Source: Singulisphaera sp. GP187 (GTDB taxonomy: Bacteria > Planctomycetota > Planctomycetia > Gemmatales > Gemmataceae). Taken from it: a stretch of DNA of 64,000 nucleotides. Shown here piece after piece: positions 7,414 to 15,079 of the stretch. Where the stretch lies: the NCBI GenBank assembly GCA_945905925.1, contig CAMDQN010000017.1, positions 1-64,000 on the forward strand. Reading direction: 5' to 3'. Each line of letters starts with the position of its first letter. Within the stretch, counting starts at the first letter, position 1. The position numbers and the translations under genes were made by a program. The notes beneath the pieces are model-generated. The model did not search any database, was not told the DNA's origin, and saw only the letters and a list, made by a program, of their open reading frames with translations.

Positions 7414-10002
7414 CTAACTCAGGCCGTTGAACTTCCGCAGGAACCATTCGAGCGACAGCAGCCCGATGAGCAGGAACAGCGCCCAGCGGTTCCACATGAT
7501 TAGCTCGTCGCGGCGCGTGAAATTCGCGTACTGTGGCTTCACTTCGGCCGGCAGCGTGTGCAGGTCTTCCTCGTGATAGAACTTGCCCGGCTTGTCGGCC
7601 GCGCCGCTGTCGGCGGCGAGTTTCATCAGGTTGGCTTCCGCCAGCCCGCCGGGTGCCTGCTCGTGGTCTGGCGGCAGACTCACGCGGTACTCCAGGTTCG
7701 CCGGTGACCGGTTGTTGGGCGCGACGGCGAGTTTGTATCGGCCCGCCTGGTTGAACGGCAACGGCGACACGTACTCGCCGTCCTGCCCGTGCAACTTCCG
7801 CAACTTCACGGTCGTGAACTTGTCCTTGTCGTTCTGGTCCGCGTCGATCTTCTCAAGGATCGCGTCGATCTCCTCCGCCGTGAACGGCTTGAAGTTCTCG
7901 TCGAGGATGCGGGCGTAAACCTGACCGCTCTTGCCCTGCTGCGGTTCGAGCGTGTCGAGCGAAACTTGCGTGAGCTTCGTGCCCACCATGCGAGGCACGC
8001 CGGCCTGATAAACGCACTGGCTCCAGAACCGACCGAAGTATTTGTCTGACTCGTTGAACCGCCACTTCCAGGTGTCGTCGAACGCGCAGAACAGGACGTA
8101 GCCCTTGCCGTAGTAGTGCCCCGCGAGCAGTGGCATCGGCTTGTTGTCTGGCTCCGGCGTGCGCGCTGTCGGGTGAACCAGGAACGTCTCCGCCCCCGGC
8201 TTCAGCCGCGTTACGGGGTAGTACCACTCGATGGGCTGAAGTTGCTTCTTCTTCTCGACGCGGGTCGGATCGACTGGCGCCGGGGGCGGGTCGTTCGGAC
8301 CGGCCCTGAGCGTGCGCCCCCACAGTTCCGCGTTGTCGAGCGGGTCGTCTTCGAGCGAGACGAGTGGGTTTCGCGTTGCGTTTGGCGCGAGCGCCGGGGT
8401 GAACGGTTGGTAGTACCGGCCCTCCGGCGGCTGAATCGGGAACTTCACCTGCTTCAACTCGACCGGCAGCACGTCGGCGATCGACGCCTGGCCCTTCTCC
8501 GCGTCGAGCCACCCGCCGGGGCCGTTCCACTTCCCCGCGATGTGAACCATGCCGCCGCCTTCTGCGACGAACTCCTTGATCACCTGTTGCTGCTCGCGTG
8601 TGAAGAACTTGCCCGGCACGTCGCCGACGATGAGCAAGTCGTATTCGTTGATGAGCTTGCGAAACTCTTCGCGCTCCAGCGTGAGTTGCCCGTTGAGCTG
8701 GCGCGTGAACTCGGTCAGCCATGGGTAGCCGGCCTTCATTGCTTCGCGGTCGCCTTCGGTGAGGAAGAACCTCGCGTCCACGCGGCGATCGCGCAGCAGC
8801 GCGCGCTGGAGGAACTGGAAGTCTTTTCTTGGCAACCCGTCCAGCACCAGCACCTTCAACTTCTTGGTGACGACCTGCGTGGGCTTGGTGACAGCGTCCG
8901 TGAGCGTGTCGAGTGTGACACCGCCGGCGCCCACGCCGGGCGTCACGGTCACGGTCACGTTGATCTCCTGCTTCTTCGCGGTTGCGTCTTCCTTCGTGGG
9001 CGTGAAGGTCAGCACTTCGCGGATGTCGTCGCCTTCGCGCACCGGGATGCCGCGTTTGGCCGCGACTTCGCGGTCACCGAACTTCACCACGATATCGACC
9101 TTGCCGTCGGCCACGGCCTTGACCGCGTAGCGCACGGGAATGGACACGATGTCGTCGAGGAACACGGACTCCGGCACGCTCGCGTCGCGGAGTTTCAGTT
9201 GGCCGAACGAGGAACTTCCGACGCCATAGATGTACAGCGGAATCCGGCGCTCGCGGTACTTCTCGGCGAGTTCGATGAAGCTCTTGTCGCTGGCGTTCTC
9301 GCGTCCGTCGGTAACGATGACCACTGCGGCGGGTAGATCGTTGTCGTCGCGGTTGATCAACTCGAAGGCCGCGTTCACGATCGCGGTTCGCGGCTGGTCG
9401 GCGGTTACGTCCTTGATCCACGCGGTATCGATGGAGTCGCGCCCGCCACGGCTGGAACCGAACGTGGAGACTTCGAGCGGGCCGACCTTCTTGAGCTTGT
9501 TCAGCAGATCGAGTTTCGGATTGGTGAGGGCCGCGCGCGCGACCTCGATTCGCGACGGGGGCCAGGTGGCCATTTTCTTCTGGTCGACCTTGTGTTTCTC
9601 AAGCGTGGGGTCGAACGATTCGGACGGGAACGGCTTTCCCGGCTCGAGGAGGTCGAACGCGAGCGCGGCGCGCCACTGGTCGTCCGAGTTGGGCCGCGGG
9701 TCTTTTTGACCCATGCTTTCTGACACGTCGATGAGTACCGCGATGGAGCGGGGCCGGTCGCCGCCGCTCTCGCTGACCCACACCGGGCGCAGCAGCAGGA
9801 ACGCGACGACGAGCAGGATCGTCATGCGCACGCCCGCGAGCACGATCCTACGGAACGCGTCGAGGCGCCCGGATTCGAGTGCGTACAGCACCCCGACGGC
9901 GGCGACCCCGGCTAGCCCCAACAAGAGTGCCAGCCACGTGGGGAACCAGCCGCGCCGTTGCATTTCGGCGAACAACGGGGCGTATGCGAACAGGTGCGTC
10001 AT
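7414..10002 (-). CDS. VWA membrane protein with glutamine-amidotransferase-like domain
   Basis: An 862-residue protein. The start is the ATG at 10002 (MTHLFAYAPLFAEMQ), because the upstream frame runs through a palindromic repeat. Two N-terminal membrane helices (about 20-38 and 50-68) precede a von Willebrand A domain with a complete MIDAS start, DVSESM (DxSxS). A class-I glutamine-amidotransferase-like fold follows (KVLVLDGLPRKDFQFLQ, YDLLIVGDVPG, FVAEGGGMVHIAGKW), and a C-terminal helix (WALFLLIGLLSLEWF) anchors the end. No nucleophilic Cys is evident in that fold, so it is probably non-enzymatic. The 202-bp spacer to the upstream BatA gene holds a 147-bp inverted repeat. Confidence 0.85.
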   Translation of the reverse strand: MTHLFAYAPLFAEMQRRGWFPTWLALLLGLAGVAAVGVLYALESGRLDAFRRIVLAGVRMTILLVVAFLLLRPVWVSESGGDRPRSIAVLIDVSESMGQKDPRPNSDDQWRAALAFDLLEPGKPFPSESFDPTLEKHKVDQKKMATWPPSRIEVARAALTNPKLDLLNKLKKVGPLEVSTFGSSRGGRDSIDTAWIKDVTADQPRTAIVNAAFELINRDDNDLPAAVVIVTDGRENASDKSFIELAEKYRERRIPLYIYGVGSSSFGQLKLRDASVPESVFLDDIVSIPVRYAVKAVADGKVDIVVKFGDREVAAKRGIPVREGDDIREVLTFTPTKEDATAKKQEINVTVTVTPGVGAGGVTLDTLTDAVTKPTQVVTKKLKVLVLDGLPRKDFQFLQRALLRDRRVDARFFLTEGDREAMKAGYPWLTEFTRQLNGQLTLEREEFRKLINEYDLLIVGDVPGKFFTREQQQVIKEFVAEGGGMVHIAGKWNGPGGWLDAEKGQASIADVLPVELKQVKFPIQPPEGRYYQPFTPALAPNATRNPLVSLEDDPLDNAELWGRTLRAGPNDPPPAPVDPTRVEKKKQLQPIEWYYPVTRLKPGAETFLVHPTARTPEPDNKPMPLLAGHYYGKGYVLFCAFDDTWKWRFNESDKYFGRFWSQCVYQAGVPRMVGTKLTQVSLDTLEPQQGKSGQVYARILDENFKPFTAEEIDAILEKIDADQNDKDKFTTVKLRKLHGQDGEYVSPLPFNQAGRYKLAVAPNNRSPANLEYRVSLPPDHEQAPGGLAEANLMKLAADSGAADKPGKFYHEEDLHTLPAEVKPQYANFTRRDELIMWNRWALFLLIGLLSLEWFLRKFNGLS

Positions 10003-10044
10003 ATGTCCTTCTCGCCCTACTTCGTTGCCTTCGGTTTTGTCTTC

Positions 10045-10191
10045 CCCTCTCCCCTTGCGGGAGGGGTGGCCGCGCTTCGCGGACGGGTGAGGGGGAAGGC
10101 TAACACGGACGACGCGAAGCTGTTTTAACGCGCGTCGCTTTCCCCTCACACGTCCGCGAAGCGCGGACACCCCTCCCGCAAGGGGAGAGGG
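10045..10191. repeat. 147-bp inverted repeat element, arms about 51 bp
   Basis: Left arm about 10045-10097 (CCCTCTCCCCTTGCGGGAGG...) and right arm about 10141-10191 pair with only a few mismatches, including a CCGCGCTTCGCGG core in each arm. It fills most of the spacer between the BatA-VWA and VWA genes. A short hairpin with the same CCCTCCCCTTGCGGGAG core occurs at 50761-50788. It looks like a non-autonomous palindromic element. Confidence 0.85.
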
Positions 10192-10204
10192 CAAACCCCG
10201 AACC

Positions 10205-12442
10205 TCACTTCGCGCGCCCGCAGGACCACGCCCACGTCGCCTCGACGATGAGCAGGAACAGCAGGAACAGCAGCACCCACTCGGTCCACTCGCCCTTGGT
10301 GCGGCGGTCACGTACCGCGGTCTCGGTGCCGGCCCCAGCCTGGATGATCGTCGGCCGGAAGCCGAGTAACTTCTCCAGATCGCCATCGGAAATCACGTCG
10401 AGGTTTTCCGTCTCGCGAAGGTCCGGATTCACCGCGAACGTGATGCCGTCAATCTCCGGCGCGCCGATGGGCACGATCGCGTACTCGCCGGCCACGAGCG
10501 AATCGTTGGTGCTCACGGACGGTTTCTGCCCGGCCTCGGCCTTCGCTTCCCCGATCTTCACGCGGGGACGCACCTTCTCGCCCGGTTTCGCACCGCGGGG
10601 CCGCGGTTTCACCAGTTCGAATCCCGGCGCGGTCACGTTCGGGAACCACGTCAGCGTGTCGCCAGCCATCCGTGTGCCGCCGGGAACCTTGCGCCCGGTC
10701 AGGTGCGCGACGATGTACGTCGTCATTGGGATCGCGAGTTGTCCGTCGGACATCATGCGACTCCCCCACGCCTCGTCCAGCGCGGTCGCGAAGAAGATCA
10801 CCTCGCCCTCGCCGAACACGCGCGACGTGACTAGCGGCTTGCCGTCGGTCGTGCGCACCAGGACTCGGGAACCGGCCGCGCCAGGCGCCGTTTCGTCCAG
10901 TTGGACCAGACGCGTGCAGGTCGCACGACGGAGCCAGTCCGTGTACGGCTTTACCTGTCCGAACACGGAGTTCTCGTCGATGCTCTCTCCAGCCGTCACG
11001 AACGGGGTCGCGTCGGTGGTGTTCCAGTGTTCGTTCGGCGCCGGCCGCAACGGAATCGGTAACAGTCCCTCGCCGCCGAGGACGCGGTTGTACGCGTCAG
11101 CCTGGACCCGGTCGCCGCAGCCGATGACCAACCCGCCACCGTGTTTCACGAACTCGGTGAGCTTCTTCACGAACGCCGGCGATAGCCCCGTCAGCGGGTC
11201 GTCGGTACGGGCCTGTGCGTTGAGCAGGTACACGATGTCCTTGCCCGCGAGCTTGTCCGGGCCGACTTCGTGCGGAAGGATCGATTCCGTGTCGATGAAG
11301 TACTTTTCGATTTTGTCTTTGTCGCGCTCGGCGTCGAACGGAACCAGCGCCTTGCGCGCGAACCAGTCGCCCGCGTCGGTCGCCGGCAGCCCCGCGAACG
11401 GGTACGCTACGAGCAGCACGCGGACCTTTTCGCGCACGCCGACGATCTTGTAGAGCACGTTGTCGCCTTCGATCCCGTCGCCATCCACGTACACCGCGAG
11501 GAGCCGCGATCCTGCTTCGTCGAGGCTCCCAGTAAGGGTGACTTCCGCGTTCGCGCCGGGGTCGATCTGCTCGACCGACACCACGTTTTCGACCGCCTTG
11601 CCGTCGAGTTCGAGCGACACCTTTACGTTGCGGATTTGCTCGCGGCCCGTGTTGCGGACCGTGACCACGAACGGTACGCGGGTCCGGGTGTGCGGGATCG
11701 CGGCGAGCAACTTCACGTCGATGACGGAGACGTTCGAGATCTTGCGTTCCGGGTTGCCGCACCGGATGAACACGAGATTCGCCTTCGCCTTGATCTCCTC
11801 GCACTTCGCGCGAACGGCCCCCTGCTGCCGCTCGAACCCGACCTTCTGCATGTCGGAGAAGACGTAAATCTCCTTCGCCGGAGCGGTGCCGGTTTCGGCC
11901 GCGGCGAGCGCCTCGTTCAACCCCGGGAGGAAGTCCGTGGAGAGGCTACTCACTTCGAGGGACTGGATGAGCTGTTTCGCCTGGTCGCGGTTGTATCGCG
12001 AAACCGGACCAAGCAGATTGGCGCGGTCGGAGCAGGAATAGACCTGCACGCTCGACTTGTTGGGAAGCGTTTCGAGAACAGCAATCGCGGCGTCTTTGGC
12101 GCGTTCGAGCCGGGTCTTCTCGCCGTCGCGTGCGGACATGCTGTACGACGTATCGAACACGAACACGGCATCGATGGTCTCGCTACTGCCCGCGGAAGAA
12201 ACGTTCTCCCAACCCGGCCTGGCGATCGCGAGCGCGAGAAGAATGAGCGCGAGGCACCGCAATAGCAGCAGCAGCCACTCCTGGAACTTGAGGCGCCGGC
12301 TGGTCTGCTCGATGGCCTCCTTGAGGAACTTCATTGGCGCCCACGGGAGCGGCTTGTACCGCGCGCGGTAGAAGAAGTGCAGCGCGATCGGGACCGTGAT
12401 CGCGGCTGCACCGAGCATCATTAACGGGGCCAGTAACGTCAT
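10205..12442 (-). CDS. BatA-like protein with VWA domain
   Basis: A 745-residue membrane protein. The first 80 residues are a typical BatA N-terminal domain: a helix (LAPLMMLGAAAITVPIALHFF), the YKPLPWAPMKFL segment, then a second helix (LLLLRCLALILLALAIARP). A VWA domain follows with MIDAS motif DTSYSM. Later segments resemble CARDB-like beta domains and a glutamine-amidotransferase-like fold (IVYLLNAQ..., FVKHGGGLVIGCGD). A C-terminal helix (WVLLFLLFLLIVEATWAW) closes the protein. Bat proteins act with MoxR ATPases at the membrane; the substrate here is unknown. It lies 45 bp after the broken lipoprotein gene. Confidence 0.9.
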   Translation of the reverse strand: MTLLAPLMMLGAAAITVPIALHFFYRARYKPLPWAPMKFLKEAIEQTSRRLKFQEWLLLLLRCLALILLALAIARPGWENVSSAGSSETIDAVFVFDTSYSMSARDGEKTRLERAKDAAIAVLETLPNKSSVQVYSCSDRANLLGPVSRYNRDQAKQLIQSLEVSSLSTDFLPGLNEALAAAETGTAPAKEIYVFSDMQKVGFERQQGAVRAKCEEIKAKANLVFIRCGNPERKISNVSVIDVKLLAAIPHTRTRVPFVVTVRNTGREQIRNVKVSLELDGKAVENVVSVEQIDPGANAEVTLTGSLDEAGSRLLAVYVDGDGIEGDNVLYKIVGVREKVRVLLVAYPFAGLPATDAGDWFARKALVPFDAERDKDKIEKYFIDTESILPHEVGPDKLAGKDIVYLLNAQARTDDPLTGLSPAFVKKLTEFVKHGGGLVIGCGDRVQADAYNRVLGGEGLLPIPLRPAPNEHWNTTDATPFVTAGESIDENSVFGQVKPYTDWLRRATCTRLVQLDETAPGAAGSRVLVRTTDGKPLVTSRVFGEGEVIFFATALDEAWGSRMMSDGQLAIPMTTYIVAHLTGRKVPGGTRMAGDTLTWFPNVTAPGFELVKPRPRGAKPGEKVRPRVKIGEAKAEAGQKPSVSTNDSLVAGEYAIVPIGAPEIDGITFAVNPDLRETENLDVISDGDLEKLLGFRPTIIQAGAGTETAVRDRRTKGEWTEWVLLFLLFLLIVEATWAWSCGRAK

Positions 12443-12487
12443 CGCGTGTGAACCTTAATCGTTGTCTGCGAGCGGCGATCGGGTCGG

Positions 12488-12822
12488 TTACTTCTTCTTC
12501 AGGTGTAGCACGAGCACGGGCGTTTCGCGGGTTGTCGGCTTCGGCATCATCACCGGCTTGAACTCGGTCGGTCGGCCCGCGCTTGGGCCGGACGGTAAGG
12601 CGATCACGATCTCGTCGCCCTCGAACTTGTAGATCGCCCGGGGTGGCGGGTGCGTAAACGTCGTGACGGACTGCTTGCCGTACTTGGAGCCGTGAATCTC
12701 GTGCTTCCGCGGCTCACGGCTGTCTTTTCCTTCGGTCCCGATGGAGCTCACCTGACGCGGGGATTTCGTCGCGTCTTCGATCTTCCTATCGACGGTGAGG
12801 ACGATACGGCGAACGCACGCAT
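12488..12822 (-). pseudogene. Frameshifted and truncated lipoprotein paralogue
   Basis: An ATG at 12822 opens MRAFAVSS, like the start of the neighbouring lipoprotein (MRTFALFA). That frame stops after about 24 codons. The adjacent frame, open across the same region, continues RRIVLTVDRKIEDATKSPRQ and ends with IYKFEGDEIVI...PTEFKP...VLVLHLKKK. This tail parallels the upstream lipoprotein's WIYKFEGDTLVV...PAEFKARK...ITVITLKK. The N-terminal half, including the lipobox and the LQGSW motif, is missing. The simplest reading is a tandem duplicate that lost its middle and gained a frameshift. A GTG at 12751 could still give an 87-residue cytoplasmic remnant. Confidence 0.65.
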
Positions 12823-12839
12823 GGGCAGGCTCCTCGGGA

Positions 12840-13505
12840 TCACTTCTTGGTGCCGGGCCGGTAGGTTGCCGTGGTCGGAGTGCCGCGATACGGCCGGTCG
12901 ATTTTCGCCGGCGGCGTGTCGTTCTTTTTCAGCGTGATAACGGTGATGCCGGGCACCATCGGTTTGCCCGGTCCGAACTCGTCTTTGCGAGCCTTGAACT
13001 CGGCCGGCTTCTGAGTCATGTCGTCGTCGTAGTGCGCCACGACGAGCGTGTCGCCCTCGAACTTGTAGATCCATTGTCGCGTTTGCATTTCGCGATTCTC
13101 GGGCGTGGCGGCGGAACTCGTTCGCCTCGTGCCGGGGTGACTGGCCCGCGACGGCACGGCGTCGCGCATCCGGGATAGCGACATCACCTTCGGGTTCGCG
13201 GTCGTATCCAGAGTGAATGTCTCGGGCTCCTCGTCGCGCTCCTGGTCGCGCAAGACGATGAGTTTGTTACCCTCGAATCGGATGCGAATGCCCGCCATTT
13301 GGTCTTGCATCCTCTTCTTCTCTTCGCCGCGAAGGTTCTCGGCGCGGCCGTCTTCGACAAACTCGATGCTCCACGACCCCTGGAGGCGGTCCTGGTCGGT
13401 GGTCGTGACGTCCGCCGAGGGCGTCGTCGGTTCCGTCTTCTTCTTGCAACCGGTGCCGAACGCGGCTCCGGCAACGAGAATCGCGAACAGGGCGAACGTG
13501 CGCAT
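12840..13505 (-). CDS. Lipoprotein with TIGR03067-like beta domain
   Basis: A 221-residue predicted lipoprotein. The ATG at 13505 starts MRTFALFAILVAGAAFGTGC, a short signal peptide ending in a lipobox-like G-T-G-C, so Cys20 would be lipidated. The mature part has LQGSWSIEFVEDGR near residue 42, GIRIRFEGNKLIVL in the middle and a C-terminal WIYKFEGDTLVV segment. This layout is typical of the planctomycete TIGR03067 family, whose function is unknown. It starts 10 bp after the preceding gene and is followed after 17 bp by its own broken copy. An envelope role within the MoxR cluster is inferred from position only. Confidence 0.75.
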   Translation of the reverse strand: MRTFALFAILVAGAAFGTGCKKKTEPTTPSADVTTTDQDRLQGSWSIEFVEDGRAENLRGEEKKRMQDQMAGIRIRFEGNKLIVLRDQERDEEPETFTLDTTANPKVMSLSRMRDAVPSRASHPGTRRTSSAATPENREMQTRQWIYKFEGDTLVVAHYDDDMTQKPAEFKARKDEFGPGKPMVPGITVITLKKNDTPPAKIDRPYRGTPTTATYRPGTKK

Positions 13506-13515
13506 CGGTTGGTTC

Positions 13516-14079
13516 TCACCAGGGTCGTTCGAGGAGCCACACCGGGTCGCCATCGGTCGCGTCGAACGAGGTTGGGCGGGGCAAGGGGTTCGGCGCGACC
13601 AGCAGTTTCACCGTACCGTCTTGGATCAAGTAGATCCCGCGGAGCGTGACCGGTGTGAACTCTTCGCCGACACGTTTCTCCAGTCGTGGGTTGTCGTTGG
13701 GGGCGAGTTGCACGAGGTCGATCTCTTTCGGGTTCGCGTCCGGGCGGAGCGTCATCGTGTAGCGGTTCTGCGGCTTGTCCCCGACCAGCCACACCCACCG
13801 GTCGCCGGTCACGCGCACGGTGATTGGTGGTTGCTTCTCACGCTCGGCGAGAGTGAGCCGCCACTCGCCCTGGAACCGGCTGGCGTCGTCGCGTTGGCGC
13901 AGCGCGAAGTACAGGATCGCAAACGCAAACGCCCCGACGACGGCGACCAGAACGAGGGCGAGCCGGCGCGAAGAACCTCTCCCCCCAACCCCCTCCCCTA
14001 CGAAGGGAGGGGGAGCCTGCATTGCTTCCCCTCCCTTCTTAGGGGAGGGGGTTGGGGGGAGAGGTTCTTCCGCCGTCAT
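13516..14079 (-). CDS. Small membrane-anchored protein carrying an in-frame palindromic insert
   Basis: A 187-residue protein whose ATG (14077-14079) overlaps the DUF58 stop in an ATGA arrangement, which fixes the start. After MTA come 34 residues encoded by a palindromic DNA element (EEPLPPTPSPKKGG...PPPFVGEGVGGRGSS). A membrane helix follows (RRLALVLVAVVGAFAFAILYF) and then a periplasmic beta-rich domain starting FQGEWRLTLAERE. That FQGEW start recalls the LQGSW motif of the next gene's TIGR03067-like domain, so the two may be relatives. The insert lies in the presumed cytoplasmic tail, where extra residues should be tolerated. Molecular function is unknown. Confidence 0.7.
   Translation of the reverse strand: MTAEEPLPPTPSPKKGGEAMQAPPPFVGEGVGGRGSSRRLALVLVAVVGAFAFAILYFALRQRDDASRFQGEWRLTLAEREKQPPITVRVTGDRWVWLVGDKPQNRYTMTLRPDANPKEIDLVQLAPNDNPRLEKRVGEEFTPVTLRGIYLIQDGTVKLLVAPNPLPRPTSFDATDGDPVWLLERPW
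13969..14070. repeat. In-frame palindromic element, copy 1
   Basis: A 102-bp near-perfect inverted repeat with ends GAAGAACCTCTCCCCCCAAC and its complement. It is entirely inside the small membrane protein gene and adds 34 codons. The two arms differ at only a few positions (for example CCCTACGAAGG versus CCCTAAGAAGG). It is almost the same sequence as the copy at 57105-57206 inside an unrelated gene. Confidence 0.95.
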
Positions 14080-14966
14080 CGGCGCCCCGTTTGCAGCCGG
14101 CGCACGAGATACTCCGAAAGCGAGATGTCGAGCGGCCGGTTGGTGAGCATCTGCACGTAGTCCACGCCGCTCCCATCGCACCCTCTTTGGATGTCCGCGA
14201 GGTACTTCTTCACGATGCGGAGGTACGCCGGACGCAGCAAGTGCGGGCGTGTCATGAGTTCTTCGAACCCTTCCAGCCCGATGAAGCGGATGTTGCCGTC
14301 GAGCGGGAACTGCACTTCGTCAGGGTGCAGGATGTGGAACAGAATCACCTCGTGTCCACGGAATCGCAGGTGCCGAAGTGCCGCGAGAATCGGTTCGAGG
14401 TCTTCGAGGCAGTCGGAGATCAGACACACGATCCCACGCCGGCTGATCCGGTCCGCGACTTCATCGAGCAGCGGCCCGATCGCGGTGCGGTCGCGGGGTT
14501 GAGTGTCTTCGAGCGTGTGTGTGATCGCGTTGATGTGGGCCATTGAACTGCTCGACGGCAGTTCCGCGACCCAACTCGTATTGAAGATCCGCAGGCTGAC
14601 CGCGTCGCGCTGGCGGACGGTCAGGAACGCGAGCGACGCGGTCAGCAGTTTCGCGAACTCCAGTTTGTTCGTGTCGCCGCGACCATACCGCATCGAGTTA
14701 CTGCCGTCGAGCAGGAGGTGACACAGGAAGTTGGTTTCCTGTTCGTACTGCTTGATGGTGTAGCGTTCGGAGCGGCCGTAGCTCTTCCAGTCGATGTGCC
14801 TGATGTCGTCGCCAGGGACGTATTCGCGGTGTTGAACGAACTCGACCGAGAAGCCCTTGTAGGGGCTTTTGTGGTCGCCGACGCGCAGTCCCTCAACCAC
14901 CTGCCGGGCTTTGAGGCCCAGGGCTTCGGCGCGGGACAGGACTTTGGGATCGAGGTAGGAAGGCAT
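14076..14966 (-). CDS. DUF58 protein of the MoxR cluster
   Basis: A 296-residue cytoplasmic protein with the hallmark DUF58 stretch EYVPGDDIRHIDWKSYGRS near residues 50-68. Later it has a VWA-like strand with DGSNSMRYG near residue 88, a degenerate MIDAS. DUF58 proteins are regular partners of MoxR AAA+ ATPases and are thought to help them act on membrane or VWA clients. The gene follows moxR by 113 bp (a palindromic spacer) and overlaps the next gene by four bases, so the two are translationally coupled. Confidence 0.92.
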   Translation of the reverse strand: MPSYLDPKVLSRAEALGLKARQVVEGLRVGDHKSPYKGFSVEFVQHREYVPGDDIRHIDWKSYGRSERYTIKQYEQETNFLCHLLLDGSNSMRYGRGDTNKLEFAKLLTASLAFLTVRQRDAVSLRIFNTSWVAELPSSSSMAHINAITHTLEDTQPRDRTAIGPLLDEVADRISRRGIVCLISDCLEDLEPILAALRHLRFRGHEVILFHILHPDEVQFPLDGNIRFIGLEGFEELMTRPHLLRPAYLRIVKKYLADIQRGCDGSGVDYVQMLTNRPLDISLSEYLVRRLQTGRR

Positions 14967-15009
14967 CGTTGGTCGTGTTTGGTGTTTCGTATGTGGTGTT
15001 TCGGATGTT
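14967..15009. repeat. GTGTTTGGTGTTTCG heptamer array
   Basis: The sequence reads GTGTTTGGTGTTTCGTATG, then GTGGTGTTTCGG. It belongs to the same heptamer family as 7263-7413 and again abuts a TTAGCCGCAAGCC palindrome (15010-15071). Confidence 0.7.
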
Positions 15010-15071
15010 GGTTAGCCGCAAGCCGAAGGCGAGCGTGGATGTCCGCGCTCGCCTTCGGCTTGCGGCTAACC
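15010..15071. repeat. Perfect 26-bp-arm palindrome, TTAGCCGCAAGCC family
   Basis: Arms 15010-15035 and 15046-15071 are perfect reverse complements (each contains TTAGCCGCAAGCCGAAGGCG or its complement) around a 10-base loop. It lies between the moxR stop and the DUF58 start and may reduce read-through or stabilise the upstream mRNA end. Diverged copies are at 4986, 7333 and 34682. Confidence 0.92.
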
Positions 15072-15079
15072 AGACACCT

